From: CAWFKW01 sp963816535
GTDB lineage: Bacteria > Bacteroidota > Ignavibacteria > Tepidaquicellales > OLB5
Direction: 5' to 3'
NCBI GenBank assembly: GCA_963816535.1
Contig: CAWFKW010000006.1
Location: 248,001 to 312,000, forward strand
Length of the DNA: 64,000 bases
In this document: positions 17,987-27,646 of the stretch, in pieces
How positions within the stretch are numbered: the first letter of the stretch is position 1
Layout of the letters: every line of letters starts with the position of its first letter
Position numbers and translations under genes: made by a program
Notes under the pieces: model-generated
What the model was told of the DNA's origin: nothing
Seen by the model: the letters and a program-made list of their open reading frames with translations, nothing else
Databases searched by the model: none

Positions 17987-18601
17987 ATGGAACTTACTCA
18001 AAAACAAAGAAACATTTTAAATTTCATAACTGAGTTTACTATTGGAAATAGTTACCCACCTACATATTCTGAAATTAGTTCAGAGTTTGATATTTCCACT
18101 ACAACCGTTCAGGAACATATAGGAGCCTTAATACGAAAAGGATGTATTGAAAAATCTGGCGGTATTGCGAGGGGTTTTATTGTAAAGAATAAAAGTGTTA
18201 GTGAATTTTCTAAAGCTAAGAACAATGTTAAATTAGTTCCCATTATTGGACACGTTTCTGCTGGGCATCCTGTTTTGGCTTATGAAAATATACAGGGATA
18301 TATTTCATATGACAGTAAAAGACGTACAATTAAAAATCTCTTTGCACTTTGCGTTAAGGGCGATAGTATGATTAATGCCGGTATTTTTGAAAATGACATT
18401 GTAATTGCAAGACCTCAGAAGGGAGCTGAAGACGGCGAAATAGTTATTGCATTGTTAGGAAATGAAGCTACTGTTAAAAGATTAAAAAAGGATAAAGATG
18501 GATATTATTTAATGCCTGAAAATAATAATTATGAGCCAATAAGACAGGAATTTGATGTTTTAGGTAAGGTAATTGCGCTGAAAAGGACCGGGGTTATTTG
18601 A
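17987..18601 (+). CDS. lexA: LexA repressor (SOS regulator)
   Basis: Encodes 204 aa from ATG 17987; the upstream in-frame extension is AT-rich non-coding sequence containing the operator. Residues 1-70 are the winged helix (MELTQKQRNILNFITEF, then YPPTYSEISSEFDIS). The S24 domain follows: cleavage site Ala-Gly in GHVSAGHP, catalytic Ser in KGDSMINAGI and Lys in ATVKRL. All parts needed for RecA-stimulated self-cleavage are present. Length equals that of normal LexA. Set among mobile modules, it could be the chromosomal SOS regulator or one carried by an island. It faces the YjzC-like gene across a palindrome that may be its binding site. Confidence 0.85.
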   Translation: MELTQKQRNILNFITEFTIGNSYPPTYSEISSEFDISTTTVQEHIGALIRKGCIEKSGGIARGFIVKNKSVSEFSKAKNNVKLVPIIGHVSAGHPVLAYENIQGYISYDSKRRTIKNLFALCVKGDSMINAGIFENDIVIARPQKGAEDGEIVIALLGNEATVKRLKKDKDGYYLMPENNNYEPIRQEFDVLGKVIALKRTGVI

Positions 18602-18818
18602 TTTTTATTCTTTTATCAATTATTCAATTGTTTGCTCGCTTCATTCTTTAATCAAAACTCTTTCCCCAATAAAAAGAGCCCCTTTAGCATTATTCCACTA
18701 ACTTAAATAGATATTGTTATCCTTATTATTCAATTTCACAAGTCTAAGCATTCTTTTTCATACATTTTCATTCAGGCATTAATTACTTTTACTTTTCGCT
18801 TATCTCTGCATCTCCACA
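18602..18818. other. Intergenic, nothing clear
   Basis: Pyrimidine-rich stretch after lexA with no gene. It leads into the tRNA-Ala remnant. Confidence 0.4.
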
Positions 18819-18865
18819 GAAGCCAAGGGAGGATCAAACTCCTGACCTCTTGAATGCCATTCAAA
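18819..18865 (-). other. tRNA-Ala(GGC)-like 3'-half remnant
   Basis: The minus strand reads TTGAATGGCATTCAA (anticodon stem-loop with GGC in an ATGGCAT loop), AGAGGTCAGGAG, TTTGATC and CTCCCTTGGCTTC, the 3' half of a tRNA-Ala. The CCA and the 5' half are missing. As at 12.5 kb, the fragment begins at the anticodon arm, consistent with an integrase attachment core. Confidence 0.6.
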
Positions 18866-19326
18866 ATATAAAAATGCATTTATAACTATCCATACTAAAA
18901 TCTGTTATTTAGCATTCTTCTTAAAAGGCAATTTTCTACATAAGTTGCTTTATTCTATATTATCCGTCCCCAAAAATGACTCTGAAACGATGAACATTTT
19001 ATTTCAGCCATGTTGTAACTGGATAAAAGAAACCTTATGTTTTGCTAGAAATGGGAAATGCAAACAAAGGAAACCCTGCTGCTGCCAATATTTACCAAAT
19101 TTATATTTGTAATCAAAATCATAACGTTTCTTTGATATAAATATGCGACAGGAATTAACCACAAGTGATAGGGGGGATCTTTTTACATTATTATAATCAA
19201 TCTTGCATTTTTTTTTGGCTTTCTTCGCTGATAATGGATTTGAAACTACACTTATTAGATTTAAGTTTATTTAAAATAAATATTTGGTTATATTAACATT
19301 AGCCAATATGATTAAATCCCTAAATA
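18866..19326. other. Intergenic with scar repeat and weak tRNA-like remnant
   Basis: At 18961-18980 the minus strand has TTTTTGGGGACGGATA, with GAGTCA eleven bases before GGGGAC: a copy of the GGGGAC-N5-GGGGAC scar pattern. Near 19215-19260 the minus strand has GTAGTTTCAAATCC, a possible degraded T arm similar to the 12.45-kb remnant. No gene is seen. The stretch separates the lexA unit from the nitrilase-SMC unit. Confidence 0.4.
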
Positions 19327-21174
19327 ATGCCTATAGCGGTAAAAAGAAAACTAATTAATTTAACACTTCCTAATGAAGAATTAGGCATTGTTCTCATGCA
19401 GCCTTACATTGAATTGGTTAATAGTTCTCCCTTCAAATGGATTACTTCCAACAGTAAGAAAGCCAACCAAATATCAGCAATATCTAAGACTTTAGATATT
19501 GCAAAAGCCAATACGCATGGTCAAGATAAAACACATTTCACATTATTCCCGGAATATTCTATACCAGGGTTAGAGGGAATTGAAACGATAGATGCTGTTA
19601 TTAGGAGTACTGATTGGAATAATGGAACAATAGTCATCGGCGGTATCGATGCATTGACAAAATCTGAATACACTGCCCTTTGTTCTTCAGCGGAAGTAGA
19701 AGTTGATGATTTAAATAAGCCTAGTATGTTAGGTGCTAATGAGTGGGTGAATTGTTGCATAACTTGGGTAAAAGATGATAATGGAAATATAAAAAAATTT
19801 ATTCAATTGAAGTGCTTCAAATCACTTCTTGAAGACCATTTAAGATGTGGAAATTTGTTTGAAGGAAAGTATGTTAATTTATTTGAATGTTTAAGAAGCG
19901 GCCTAAAATTCCGGTTCCTTTCTGTAATTTGTTATGATTGGATTGGCATAACTAATCAGCAAAAATTTATATGGTATATATTAAATGAAGTTCATAAAAC
20001 ATTTAATAATAGTCGTCAAGAGCTGGATATGTTGTTTGTCTTACAACACAATTTGAATCCTAATCATAGTACCTTTATGGAGAATGCCCGAGATTTTTTT
20101 GAAGAAGCGGGCACCTGTCAAGGCGTAATAAGAGATAAAACAATTTTAGTTTTTGCTAATAGTGCAGGTGGGCCAACGCTTGGTAAATTTCCAACTTTTG
20201 GTAGTAGTAGTTTCATTTATTCGAGTTGTTCCCCTTTTTATGTTGCCAAGTGCGAGCAAACTTATGCTACGTATACCAAAAAATTAAGGGGCAATGGAAT
20301 TTTGAATCGTTGCAAAGATAACTATTTAAGAGAAGGGGGAATATGCATACATTCGGCCCATATAATTTTACCACAGACATTGAACCTTGGTCAGAATGGT
20401 AGAAGAAAACATTTGCATGTAAAAGTTCACCCGATTACTAATATTACTGATAAACGAACACCAGATGATGAAGTACCGGCATCCACAAAATGGTTAAATG
20501 ATACATTAGATAAGCTTTCTGCAAAAAGTTATAATGTAGTTTACAACCATCCTGTTTTTGGAAATACAATTTCAAGTAATCACAATAATTTAATAAGTCA
20601 AATTAGATTTTTTGATGATGATAGAACTGTTAGATTTGTCGAGAGTTCAATCTTTAACTTATTATTATGGAATTCAAACGGTAAAACAATCTCAGGAACT
20701 ATTTTTGAAGATAGAATCATTCATAACGAGCATATGGTAGACCACTGGGATAATAAAGAAGAAGATGAATTCAAAGAAATATTGCATTTACTAAGCATAT
20801 TAAAGTTATGTTTTACGATACGGATTGAGAATGAGTTATATCATTGTAGTATTCTTTGCAAAGGCACTGTATTCAACTTGCTTTTTGTAAGCCGGATTGC
20901 AAACAGTAAGGATGCTTTCGACGAAATACGGCGAACTTTCAATCACAATAATAATTCTATCATAATATTAGTAATGAAATCTGAGGATGTACATTTAGGT
21001 ATTTGTAATACAATTTATCAAGTAATAGATTATTCAAAGTTACCTGACATTACCGATCCTACCCAAAATATTATCCCCGTCTCAATTATAGAGATTTTGA
21101 ATGTTTTTAGGAATTCGAAAAACATTGATGATTTGAAAAAAAACCTTTTAAATTTAATCAAATATGAGTGTTAA
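19327..21174 (+). CDS. Nitrilase-superfamily (carbon-nitrogen hydrolase-like) protein
   Basis: Encodes 615 aa. The N-terminal 300 residues read as a nitrilase fold: Glu76 in LFPEYSIPG, a lysine in QLKCFKS (162 or 165) and Cys202 in SVICYDWIG form the expected Glu-Lys-Cys triad. Further strands follow (LDMLFVLQHNLNPN and TILVFANSAGG). The C-terminal 250 residues are not recognised. Nitrilases hydrolyse nitriles, amides or N-terminal amide bonds. Here the gene overlaps the following SMC-like ATPase by 11 bases, so it is probably the effector subunit of a two-gene conflict system in which the ATPase senses foreign DNA. Substrate unknown. The length is about twice that of a free nitrilase. Confidence 0.65.
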   Translation: MPIAVKRKLINLTLPNEELGIVLMQPYIELVNSSPFKWITSNSKKANQISAISKTLDIAKANTHGQDKTHFTLFPEYSIPGLEGIETIDAVIRSTDWNNGTIVIGGIDALTKSEYTALCSSAEVEVDDLNKPSMLGANEWVNCCITWVKDDNGNIKKFIQLKCFKSLLEDHLRCGNLFEGKYVNLFECLRSGLKFRFLSVICYDWIGITNQQKFIWYILNEVHKTFNNSRQELDMLFVLQHNLNPNHSTFMENARDFFEEAGTCQGVIRDKTILVFANSAGGPTLGKFPTFGSSSFIYSSCSPFYVAKCEQTYATYTKKLRGNGILNRCKDNYLREGGICIHSAHIILPQTLNLGQNGRRKHLHVKVHPITNITDKRTPDDEVPASTKWLNDTLDKLSAKSYNVVYNHPVFGNTISSNHNNLISQIRFFDDDRTVRFVESSIFNLLLWNSNGKTISGTIFEDRIIHNEHMVDHWDNKEEDEFKEILHLLSILKLCFTIRIENELYHCSILCKGTVFNLLFVSRIANSKDAFDEIRRTFNHNNNSIIILVMKSEDVHLGICNTIYQVIDYSKLPDITDPTQNIIPVSIIEILNVFRNSKNIDDLKKNLLNLIKYEC

Positions 21175-24100
21175 TTTAACCGAATTTAAAAATTCATTAA
21201 CTTCTTTATTAAAACCCGTAGAAGGCTTCATTTTCGATCAATATGAAAAGTCACCTCTTTTTGCGATAATGCAATATAAACCAAATGTTGTAGCTTTTGC
21301 AGAGTTGAATGGAGATGCCGAAATAAGTAAGGAAAAATCATTTAATCTTTTTAGAAGTTATTTTATTGAAAAACAAAGAGAATGGAATAGTTTTGATTTA
21401 AGTTTAGTTTATTGCATAACTTCCAATAATGTTAGTCAAGAGTTATTAAATCAGATTCAATTAGATCCGTATTTCTGCAAAAAGTACGTCATAAACATTA
21501 CAAATCCTGATAAGTTAAACGATGAATTTCAATCTCTTCCGTTTGTCCCGTTGTTATCAAATGAAATTATATTGGTCAATAGACCTTTACCTGCAAAAGA
21601 ATTATTAAGAGAATATGGGGTACAAACAGGAATAATAAGTGGCATAGTTGATCGCGGTAGAATGGCGCCACAAACAATCATAAATAAATGTTTAGCGGAA
21701 AAAGAATCCCCAGTTTGGTCCAAAATAAAGTCCTTAGAACCCAAACTAGATTTTGTAGCTGAAAAAGAGAAGATTCCAACGAGACTTAAAAGTATCAGCA
21801 TCAATAACTTTAGGGCATATAAAAAAGGTGAGTTTAATCTTGATGCTGATGTAATTGTTCTATATGGTAATAACGGTCTAGGTAAAACGTCTTTTTTTGA
21901 AGCCATAGATTTTGCGTGCACAGGAAATGTCCAAAGATTAGAGCAGAAATTTGATACTTCCGCGACTCTGAATGCAATTAGATATAATGATTCTATGAAG
22001 TTTTTAGATTGCAAGAATATTCAAAATAGCTTTATTAAGCTTAATTTAAAAACTGATTCAAATGTTATAGAGATAGAACGAAAATTAAGCGACCGAAGCA
22101 GTTCAATCTATAATTCACAAACCCTAAGCAGAAAAGAAATGTTACAAAACATCCTTCAATCAAAAGATGAGTTAATGAATATGAGTACTGATAATTTCGT
22201 CGATTTATTCAGATCCTCTCACATTTTCGGTCAGGACTATAGTACCTTAACTCCTGAGAGTTTTATGAAAGATTCAGTTCTTGATGAAAATGTTATATCA
22301 CGAATGTTATCATTCCAGGATTACACGCAAGGGATAGATAAAGGTGATGAAGTTTTAGTAATTATTGGAAGAGATTTGAAAAGGGAAAAGGACACTGTGT
22401 CTCAATTAAATGACGATATTATTAATAAAACTAATGAGATAAAAACGTATAGTAAAAAGTTTGATAATGTTTATGTTACAGACGATATTAGTAAGAGGAT
22501 AGCAGAGTTGTTTAATCAGCTGAGAAGTAAGATAAAATCTAAGTTTCCTCAAAAAATCACGGTTGAAGTAATTACCAATATTAGAACTGAAATTCAAATT
22601 GAAATTGATACTAAGAATAGCAGGATTCGGGAGCTTAAAAAAGCGTTAAATAAATTTGATACATTTAAAAATGACACCCTGAAATTTGAACAAACTCAAA
22701 AAGAAATTGAAAAGGTTATTAAACTGGAAAAGATTGAAAATGATAACAAAATCAATATTGAAGGCACGATATCTAAAATTGAAGATGATTTGGAATCAGC
22801 AAGTAAATCTGAAAAAGAAAAGTTGTCAGCTCTCGAAAATATCCAATGGCTTCGTGCTAATTATCAGGAATATGTGAACATTATCGCGAATATTGAAAAG
22901 GAAGAAAAAGAAACCAAGACTTTGTCGGTCAAATTAGGCGAACTTTACAAAGAATTGGAAAAAGCTGAAAATCAAAATGAAAAAGCAAAAATAGAATTAG
23001 GAAAAAGCGAAAATGATATAGAAGAAATTGAAAAATTGATATCTAGCTACAATGAATTAAAATCAAATTTAAATGACTACAGAATTAGTAACGAGAAAAT
23101 AACTGAATTAAGTGCCAAGAAAAAAAGCTTGATTCAACAGTTAGACAAATTAAAAGATGGTTTCGGATCTAATAATAGAAAACTGAATCAAGCAAATAAT
23201 AATTTGGGTAATGTTGTTGAACAAATCCAAAATATTCAAAAAAATCAAGAAGAGTACCAATCGTTATTAGAAAACTTAGAAAAATATGTTATTAGCAAAG
23301 AATGCCCTGCCTGTGGACATGAATATGATTCAAAATCACAGCTTCTGGAACGTTTTAAATTAAAAATTAATAAGAAAGACAATTCAATTGTAAACCTTTC
23401 TGCATTGAGAGTGGATTTATCGAAACAAAGCAAAGAATTAACTTCTATTAAGAAAGGCCATGAGCTGCAAATTACGGACACAGAAAGCCAGTTAGAATCT
23501 CTTGAATTAGAAATATCCGGATTCAGGTCGAGGAATCAAACTATAAAGCAAATGGCCAAAAAATTGGAACTAATTATAGATGAATCAAATAGTCTAACTA
23601 AAATCAATAAATATTTAGACTCTCTAAATACTCGGAAAGTAGTTGCAAAAGAAGAAGGAAAAGTACACTCTAATTCAATAAATGAGTCAGACAAGCTAAT
23701 CAGGGGTACAACTTTAAGAATTAAAGAATTTGAAAATAATATAAATTCGAGAAATTCGTTAATACGAAAACTTCAAAACCAAAAACTTAAATTTGACAAT
23801 TACGCTTCTGATTATGATTTAACCTTTAATATCAAATTTGAAAAACTTAAAGATACTCAAAATAAAATTTCCCAAGACATTAATAGATTAAAAACAGAAA
23901 AAGAGGACAGTAAAAAGTTATTGCTAGATTTAAGAGTAAAATATGATTCAGTAAAGGGTAAAATATCACACTTAAGTAAAACTATAAAATTACTTCGAAA
24001 AGCATTAAACGACCTCGACCAAATTATTAATGAATATAAAGAACTACGTAAAAAATTAGAAATCAGTAAAGATACGGCTAAAAACCAAATTGAAAAATTA

Positions 24101-24814
24101 GTTGATGATTTACAAGTTGAAATTGAGAGTTTGGCTAAAGCTTTAAAAGAGATTAATATCCTTGAAATAACATTAGAAGCTCAACAAAGTTCAGCTTTGG
24201 CTGCAAAGCTTAAAATTGAAGTTCAAAAACTGGATAGTGACAAGCAAAAAATTGAGGAACTTTGTTTTAAGCTGGAAAAATTGCAATCTTATTTTAAGAA
24301 ATTAGTAAATGTACTAAAAGAGACTAGAAATAAATCCATAGAGGATTATATAAAGAATTTAGGTCCGCTTTCCTTCAAGATTCAGCAAAGACTTCGCTCA
24401 GTTTATAATTTTGAAGAAATAAAATTACAAAGTATAAATGGAAAAGTGCATGTTAAAACATATCATGGGGGCTATGAGTTATCTCCAACTGATTATTTTA
24501 GTCAGTCACAAATTCAAATACTAATCCTAAGCTTATTTTTTAGTGCTGCACTAACACAAAATTGGTCTTCATTTAGTCCAATACTTTTAGATGATCCTGT
24601 AACTCATTTTGATGATATGAATTGTTACGCATTTACTGATTTAATTCGCGGAATTGTAAATTCGAACAACCACTGTCAATTTATAATATCTACATGTGAA
24701 GAACGCTTTTATGCTTTAATGAAGCAAAAATTTAAAAAGCTGAATGGTAAAGCAATATTTTATGAATTTAAAACCATTGGCGAAAATGGTCCGGTTATAG
24801 AACAGCTAGATTAA
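21164..24814 (+). CDS. Rad50/SMC-like ATPase with zinc hook and N-terminal extension
   Basis: Encodes 1,216 aa. Residues 1-200 are an unrecognised alpha/beta extension. The ATPase starts at RLKSISINNFRAYKKGEF and has Walker A YGNNGLGKTS near 235-242. Residues about 400-1060 are long coiled coils with a central CPACGHEY (Cys714, Cys717), a Rad50-type zinc hook. Walker B is ILLDDPVTHFDD near 1140-1152, preceded by a degenerate signature region (FSQSQIQIL). Such proteins bridge or clamp DNA; Lamassu-type defence uses an SMC of this kind with varied effectors. The overlap with the nitrilase gene implies a complex. No third gene of a Lamassu operon (LmuC) is visible, so this is a variant or a distinct family. 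Confidence 0.75.
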   Translation: MSVNLTEFKNSLTSLLKPVEGFIFDQYEKSPLFAIMQYKPNVVAFAELNGDAEISKEKSFNLFRSYFIEKQREWNSFDLSLVYCITSNNVSQELLNQIQLDPYFCKKYVINITNPDKLNDEFQSLPFVPLLSNEIILVNRPLPAKELLREYGVQTGIISGIVDRGRMAPQTIINKCLAEKESPVWSKIKSLEPKLDFVAEKEKIPTRLKSISINNFRAYKKGEFNLDADVIVLYGNNGLGKTSFFEAIDFACTGNVQRLEQKFDTSATLNAIRYNDSMKFLDCKNIQNSFIKLNLKTDSNVIEIERKLSDRSSSIYNSQTLSRKEMLQNILQSKDELMNMSTDNFVDLFRSSHIFGQDYSTLTPESFMKDSVLDENVISRMLSFQDYTQGIDKGDEVLVIIGRDLKREKDTVSQLNDDIINKTNEIKTYSKKFDNVYVTDDISKRIAELFNQLRSKIKSKFPQKITVEVITNIRTEIQIEIDTKNSRIRELKKALNKFDTFKNDTLKFEQTQKEIEKVIKLEKIENDNKINIEGTISKIEDDLESASKSEKEKLSALENIQWLRANYQEYVNIIANIEKEEKETKTLSVKLGELYKELEKAENQNEKAKIELGKSENDIEEIEKLISSYNELKSNLNDYRISNEKITELSAKKKSLIQQLDKLKDGFGSNNRKLNQANNNLGNVVEQIQNIQKNQEEYQSLLENLEKYVISKECPACGHEYDSKSQLLERFKLKINKKDNSIVNLSALRVDLSKQSKELTSIKKGHELQITDTESQLESLELEISGFRSRNQTIKQMAKKLELIIDESNSLTKINKYLDSLNTRKVVAKEEGKVHSNSINESDKLIRGTTLRIKEFENNINSRNSLIRKLQNQKLKFDNYASDYDLTFNIKFEKLKDTQNKISQDINRLKTEKEDSKKLLLDLRVKYDSVKGKISHLSKTIKLLRKALNDLDQIINEYKELRKKLEISKDTAKNQIEKLVDDLQVEIESLAKALKEINILEITLEAQQSSALAAKLKIEVQKLDSDKQKIEELCFKLEKLQSYFKKLVNVLKETRNKSIEDYIKNLGPLSFKIQQRLRSVYNFEEIKLQSINGKVHVKTYHGGYELSPTDYFSQSQIQILILSLFFSAALTQNWSSFSPILLDDPVTHFDDMNCYAFTDLIRGIVNSNNHCQFIISTCEERFYALMKQKFKKLNGKAIFYEFKTIGENGPVIEQLD

Positions 24815-25059
24815 GTGTCTTTAGTAAAAATTTTCAACTTTTCTAATTTTAATGGAATTAACCCTTCAACTTGATTATATCTATGTAAGGCAATTCAATA
24901 GCTTTGTACCCTATTGAAATATTGTCCGTCCCCAAATCGTCCCCGGAAGTAACCTTAGAAGGGCGAGTCAAGGCATAGATTTTTTGATTTAAAAATGAAA
25001 AGAAGATGTTCTGGAATTGTTTCCCTCCAGTATTAAAATTATTTTGGATTTTTATCTAA
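24815..25059. other. Intergenic with best copy of scar repeat
   Basis: At 24921-24944 the minus strand reads GGGGAC GATTT GGGGAC GGAC, the clearest copy of the repeated scar. No gene is seen. It marks the boundary between the nitrilase-SMC unit and the invertible cassette. Confidence 0.5.
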
Positions 25060-25347
25060 ACATATTTTGATAAAGGTGTTTCCAAACTCATTTTTGATTG
25101 TACACTGTTATACGATAATATTAATAACCTTGATTCTCCTATAAAAATAAGCCTGTATGCTTATCCAGATATTGCTGAATTAGAAAATAATGTGGGATAT
25201 GCTACAAATTCGGATAATGATATTGGTGGATTGTTGATAGATAAAAATGAAATAAACGAAATATTTAAACAAAATCAAACACTACTTTTTGATATAGGAA
25301 TTAGGAGAATTCAAAAAGAGAATGTATTTAGATTTTCTAATTTATAA
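25060..25347 (+). pseudogene. C-terminal fragment of an unknown protein
   Basis: An open frame of 95 codons without an ATG, directly after a TAA. It reads GVSKLIFDCTLLYDN, SLYAYPDIAEL, GGLLIDKNEINEIFK and ends RFSNL. The regular composition and strand/helix pattern look like real coding sequence, probably the 3' end of a gene cut by insertion or inversion. It ends about 100 bp before the left inverted repeat, so the cassette may have replaced its neighbour. Confidence 0.35.
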
Positions 25348-25444
25348 TTATCCGTAATTATCGTTAGTTTTTTAATAAATTTAAGAATTTTGCCGTTTTT
25401 AGTATAATTCAATAGATATTTTATGAATATTAATAATTATATTC

Positions 25445-25470
25445 AATAACGGATAACTAATTATTATCAA
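25445..25470 (+). repeat. Left 26-bp inverted repeat of putative invertible segment
   Basis: Perfect inverted copy of 27647-27672; it begins AATAACGGATAAC. The last base is the A of the ATG of the membrane-protein gene, so the gene starts at the inner edge. No other copy was noticed in the window. Confidence 0.85.
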
Positions 25471-26465
25471 TGACTATCAGTAGCTTTTTTTATTTTCTCA
25501 CTTGGTGCTTAGTTAGCGGGATTTTATGCGGAATTGGCTATGGATTGATATATTATTTTCAATCTCCAGAAATCGCATATCAATTTTTTACATCCTGGTT
25601 GTTTTATTTCAATGGAATTTTGGTAGGTGGTTTTGGCTATGGTCTTATGTGGTATATAAAAAAGGAGGGTAAAAATTTATTAGCTATGGTAAATAATTTA
25701 ATTGACATCGCAAATGTAGATTCTCCAAGGATTTTAATTTTTGCCCGAAGAGCAACTTCATTGAAATGGAAGAATTTAGTAGGAATACCTTTGACTATTA
25801 TTGGGGGTATTCTTCTATGGAATAGTGGATATCCTCTATTTGGATTTGCAAAATATTATTTAGCTATATGCTCAATTTCGATATATTATGTTGGTGCATA
25901 TATATTTACATTTTTTATATTTACATTATTTATGTTTAAATCAATAGAAGAAGGGTTACAATCATATAAGATTAGAAAGAGAATATCACCTTTAGATTAC
26001 GAATCAATAAATAATTTCTTTACAATTACAGCAACGATGGGAATATTCGCTATTTATTTTGGTTTCAGGGGAACTCTTACAGCTAATTTTAGTGAAATTA
26101 GTTTGGATGGATCTTTTAGAAAGCTTTTAATATTCCCATTAATAATATTTCTCCCTATAACTTTAGTTTATAGCTTTTACCCACGATACATTTTAAAAAA
26201 AATAAATGATTTAGAAATATTGGAGCAGGTAAAAGAATTAGAAAATTTGAAATCAACCATATTGCAAACAAAAATATCAACTAAAGAAGTGCTTGAGATT
26301 GAAAATTTAATTTCCAGTATAAAGGACAAATTAATATCCGAAAGAAAACAAATGCCTTTGATAAGCTTTAAAGACTCACCATCATTATTAATTGTGATAT
26401 TAATGATTATTCAATTAATCATTCAGTATGATAAAACAATAAGTGAATTTTTTAAAGTATTTTAA
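25470..26465 (+). CDS. Multi-pass membrane protein, unknown
   Basis: Encodes 331 aa with about six to seven hydrophobic helices: near residues 5-30, 40-62, 105-120, 130-155, 185-205, 215-235 and a C-terminal one (LLIVILMIIQLIIQY). Between the last two is a charged coiled-coil stretch (EILEQVKELENLKSTILQ). I do not recognise the family. Its start codon touches the left inverted repeat, and its end overlaps the convergent FAD gene by four bases, so the pair fills the whole segment between the repeats. Any promoter must lie outside the repeat, which suits an on/off switch. Confidence 0.6.
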   Translation: MTISSFFYFLTWCLVSGILCGIGYGLIYYFQSPEIAYQFFTSWLFYFNGILVGGFGYGLMWYIKKEGKNLLAMVNNLIDIANVDSPRILIFARRATSLKWKNLVGIPLTIIGGILLWNSGYPLFGFAKYYLAICSISIYYVGAYIFTFFIFTLFMFKSIEEGLQSYKIRKRISPLDYESINNFFTITATMGIFAIYFGFRGTLTANFSEISLDGSFRKLLIFPLIIFLPITLVYSFYPRYILKKINDLEILEQVKELENLKSTILQTKISTKEVLEIENLISSIKDKLISERKQMPLISFKDSPSLLIVILMIIQLIIQYDKTISEFFKVF

Positions 26466-27643
26466 CTTAATAAGGTTTTTAGTAAGGGATTTAATACTAT
26501 GTAGTTCTTATTTTTAATTAATTCCCAGAATTGTTTAAGATTTGCTATAGACTTGAAATCTATTTGACCAAAAATAATATCATTAACAAGATTATTATCC
26601 ATTTTATTCATTTGAAGTATTAATTGTCTGAAATCATCTGATTTCCACTTAAGAATATTGTTAAATAGATGTAAATGAAACTGCTTATTCTTATTGTCAA
26701 AATAAGGATTATTAATTTGTAAATTATTTTGGTCCAGTTTATCATTACGAATTCTTTTAGCGATTTCATCACCAATTTCCTTGTATGAGTATAATAATTG
26801 AGTGAGGCATGTAGCTGTACTACTTGGGTTCATTTGACCAGCTTCCCCAAATAAAAATATTCTATTCAGAGCTTGGGACTTTAATTTCCCAATAGGAATT
26901 AAACCGCGTAAGTTTTCCCCACCAGATGATATGGAATAGAAACATTCTGAAAATTCTGATTTCTCTATAATAAATTTAAACTCTTCATTTAACTTCCCTG
27001 AAGCCTTTATAGACCTTTCCGGTTCAATAAGGACTACATAAGCTTGATTATTCTGTTTAGGAAAAATCTCTAGATATTTTGGAAATTGGCTCAAAATAAT
27101 GTTGCTTAGCCCGATTGGATCAATGCTTTTTTTTAGATCTAATACTCTTCCATGAAGAAGATAGTAGCCATAGATTTCGATTAAAGATTTTGCATAAATT
27201 ATAGGCGAGTTGTATCCCATGCAGTCAATCATTAGTTTTGCATCAAATTTTTTGTCATTTGCTTTTATAATAATTGAGTTATTATTATAATAATAACTAT
27301 AAAATGTATGATCCCTCAATATTATTCCAGAATTCTGAATAAATATTAATTCTAGTTTCCTTACTAATAAATTAGTATCCCATAATATATAATCTCCATA
27401 ACATCTATAACTCAATCCATCATAACATTTAAAATCCATAAACGTATATTGAGAATCTATACATTCTTCGAGTTCAGAATTATTAAGTAGACAGCGCTTA
27501 TTAGTTAGCCAATATTTATTATTTGGAATAAGGGGCTCTTTTTCTAGAATTAATACAGAATAATTAAATGACAAGTAACTGCCTATTAGCAAGCCTGAAA
27601 TTCCTGCTCCGATAATTATAATATCATATTTAGGAGAATTCAA
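26462..27643 (-). CDS. FAD-dependent protein, lycopene-cyclase/geranylgeranyl-reductase-like
   Basis: Encodes 393 aa. The N terminus has a dinucleotide-binding Rossmann fold, YDIIIIGAGISGLLIGSYL, with the acidic strand end VLILEKE. A mid-protein strand pairs with KLMIDCMGYNS, and the second FAD motif is RIFLFGEAGQMNPSSTA. This layout suits lycopene beta-cyclase and geranylgeranyl reductase-type flavoproteins. The proposed start is a TTG just inside the right inverted repeat. In the present orientation it follows the tyrosine recombinase gene on the same strand and could be read from its promoter. Substrate unknown; a terpenoid role is suggested only by the family and by the CrtYc/d-type cyclase gene 1.3 kb away. 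Confidence 0.6.
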   Translation of the reverse strand: MNSPKYDIIIIGAGISGLLIGSYLSFNYSVLILEKEPLIPNNKYWLTNKRCLLNNSELEECIDSQYTFMDFKCYDGLSYRCYGDYILWDTNLLVRKLELIFIQNSGIILRDHTFYSYYYNNNSIIIKANDKKFDAKLMIDCMGYNSPIIYAKSLIEIYGYYLLHGRVLDLKKSIDPIGLSNIILSQFPKYLEIFPKQNNQAYVVLIEPERSIKASGKLNEEFKFIIEKSEFSECFYSISSGGENLRGLIPIGKLKSQALNRIFLFGEAGQMNPSSTATCLTQLLYSYKEIGDEIAKRIRNDKLDQNNLQINNPYFDNKNKQFHLHLFNNILKWKSDDFRQLILQMNKMDNNLVNDIIFGQIDFKSIANLKQFWELIKNKNYIVLNPLLKTLLS

Positions 27644-27646
27644 TAT

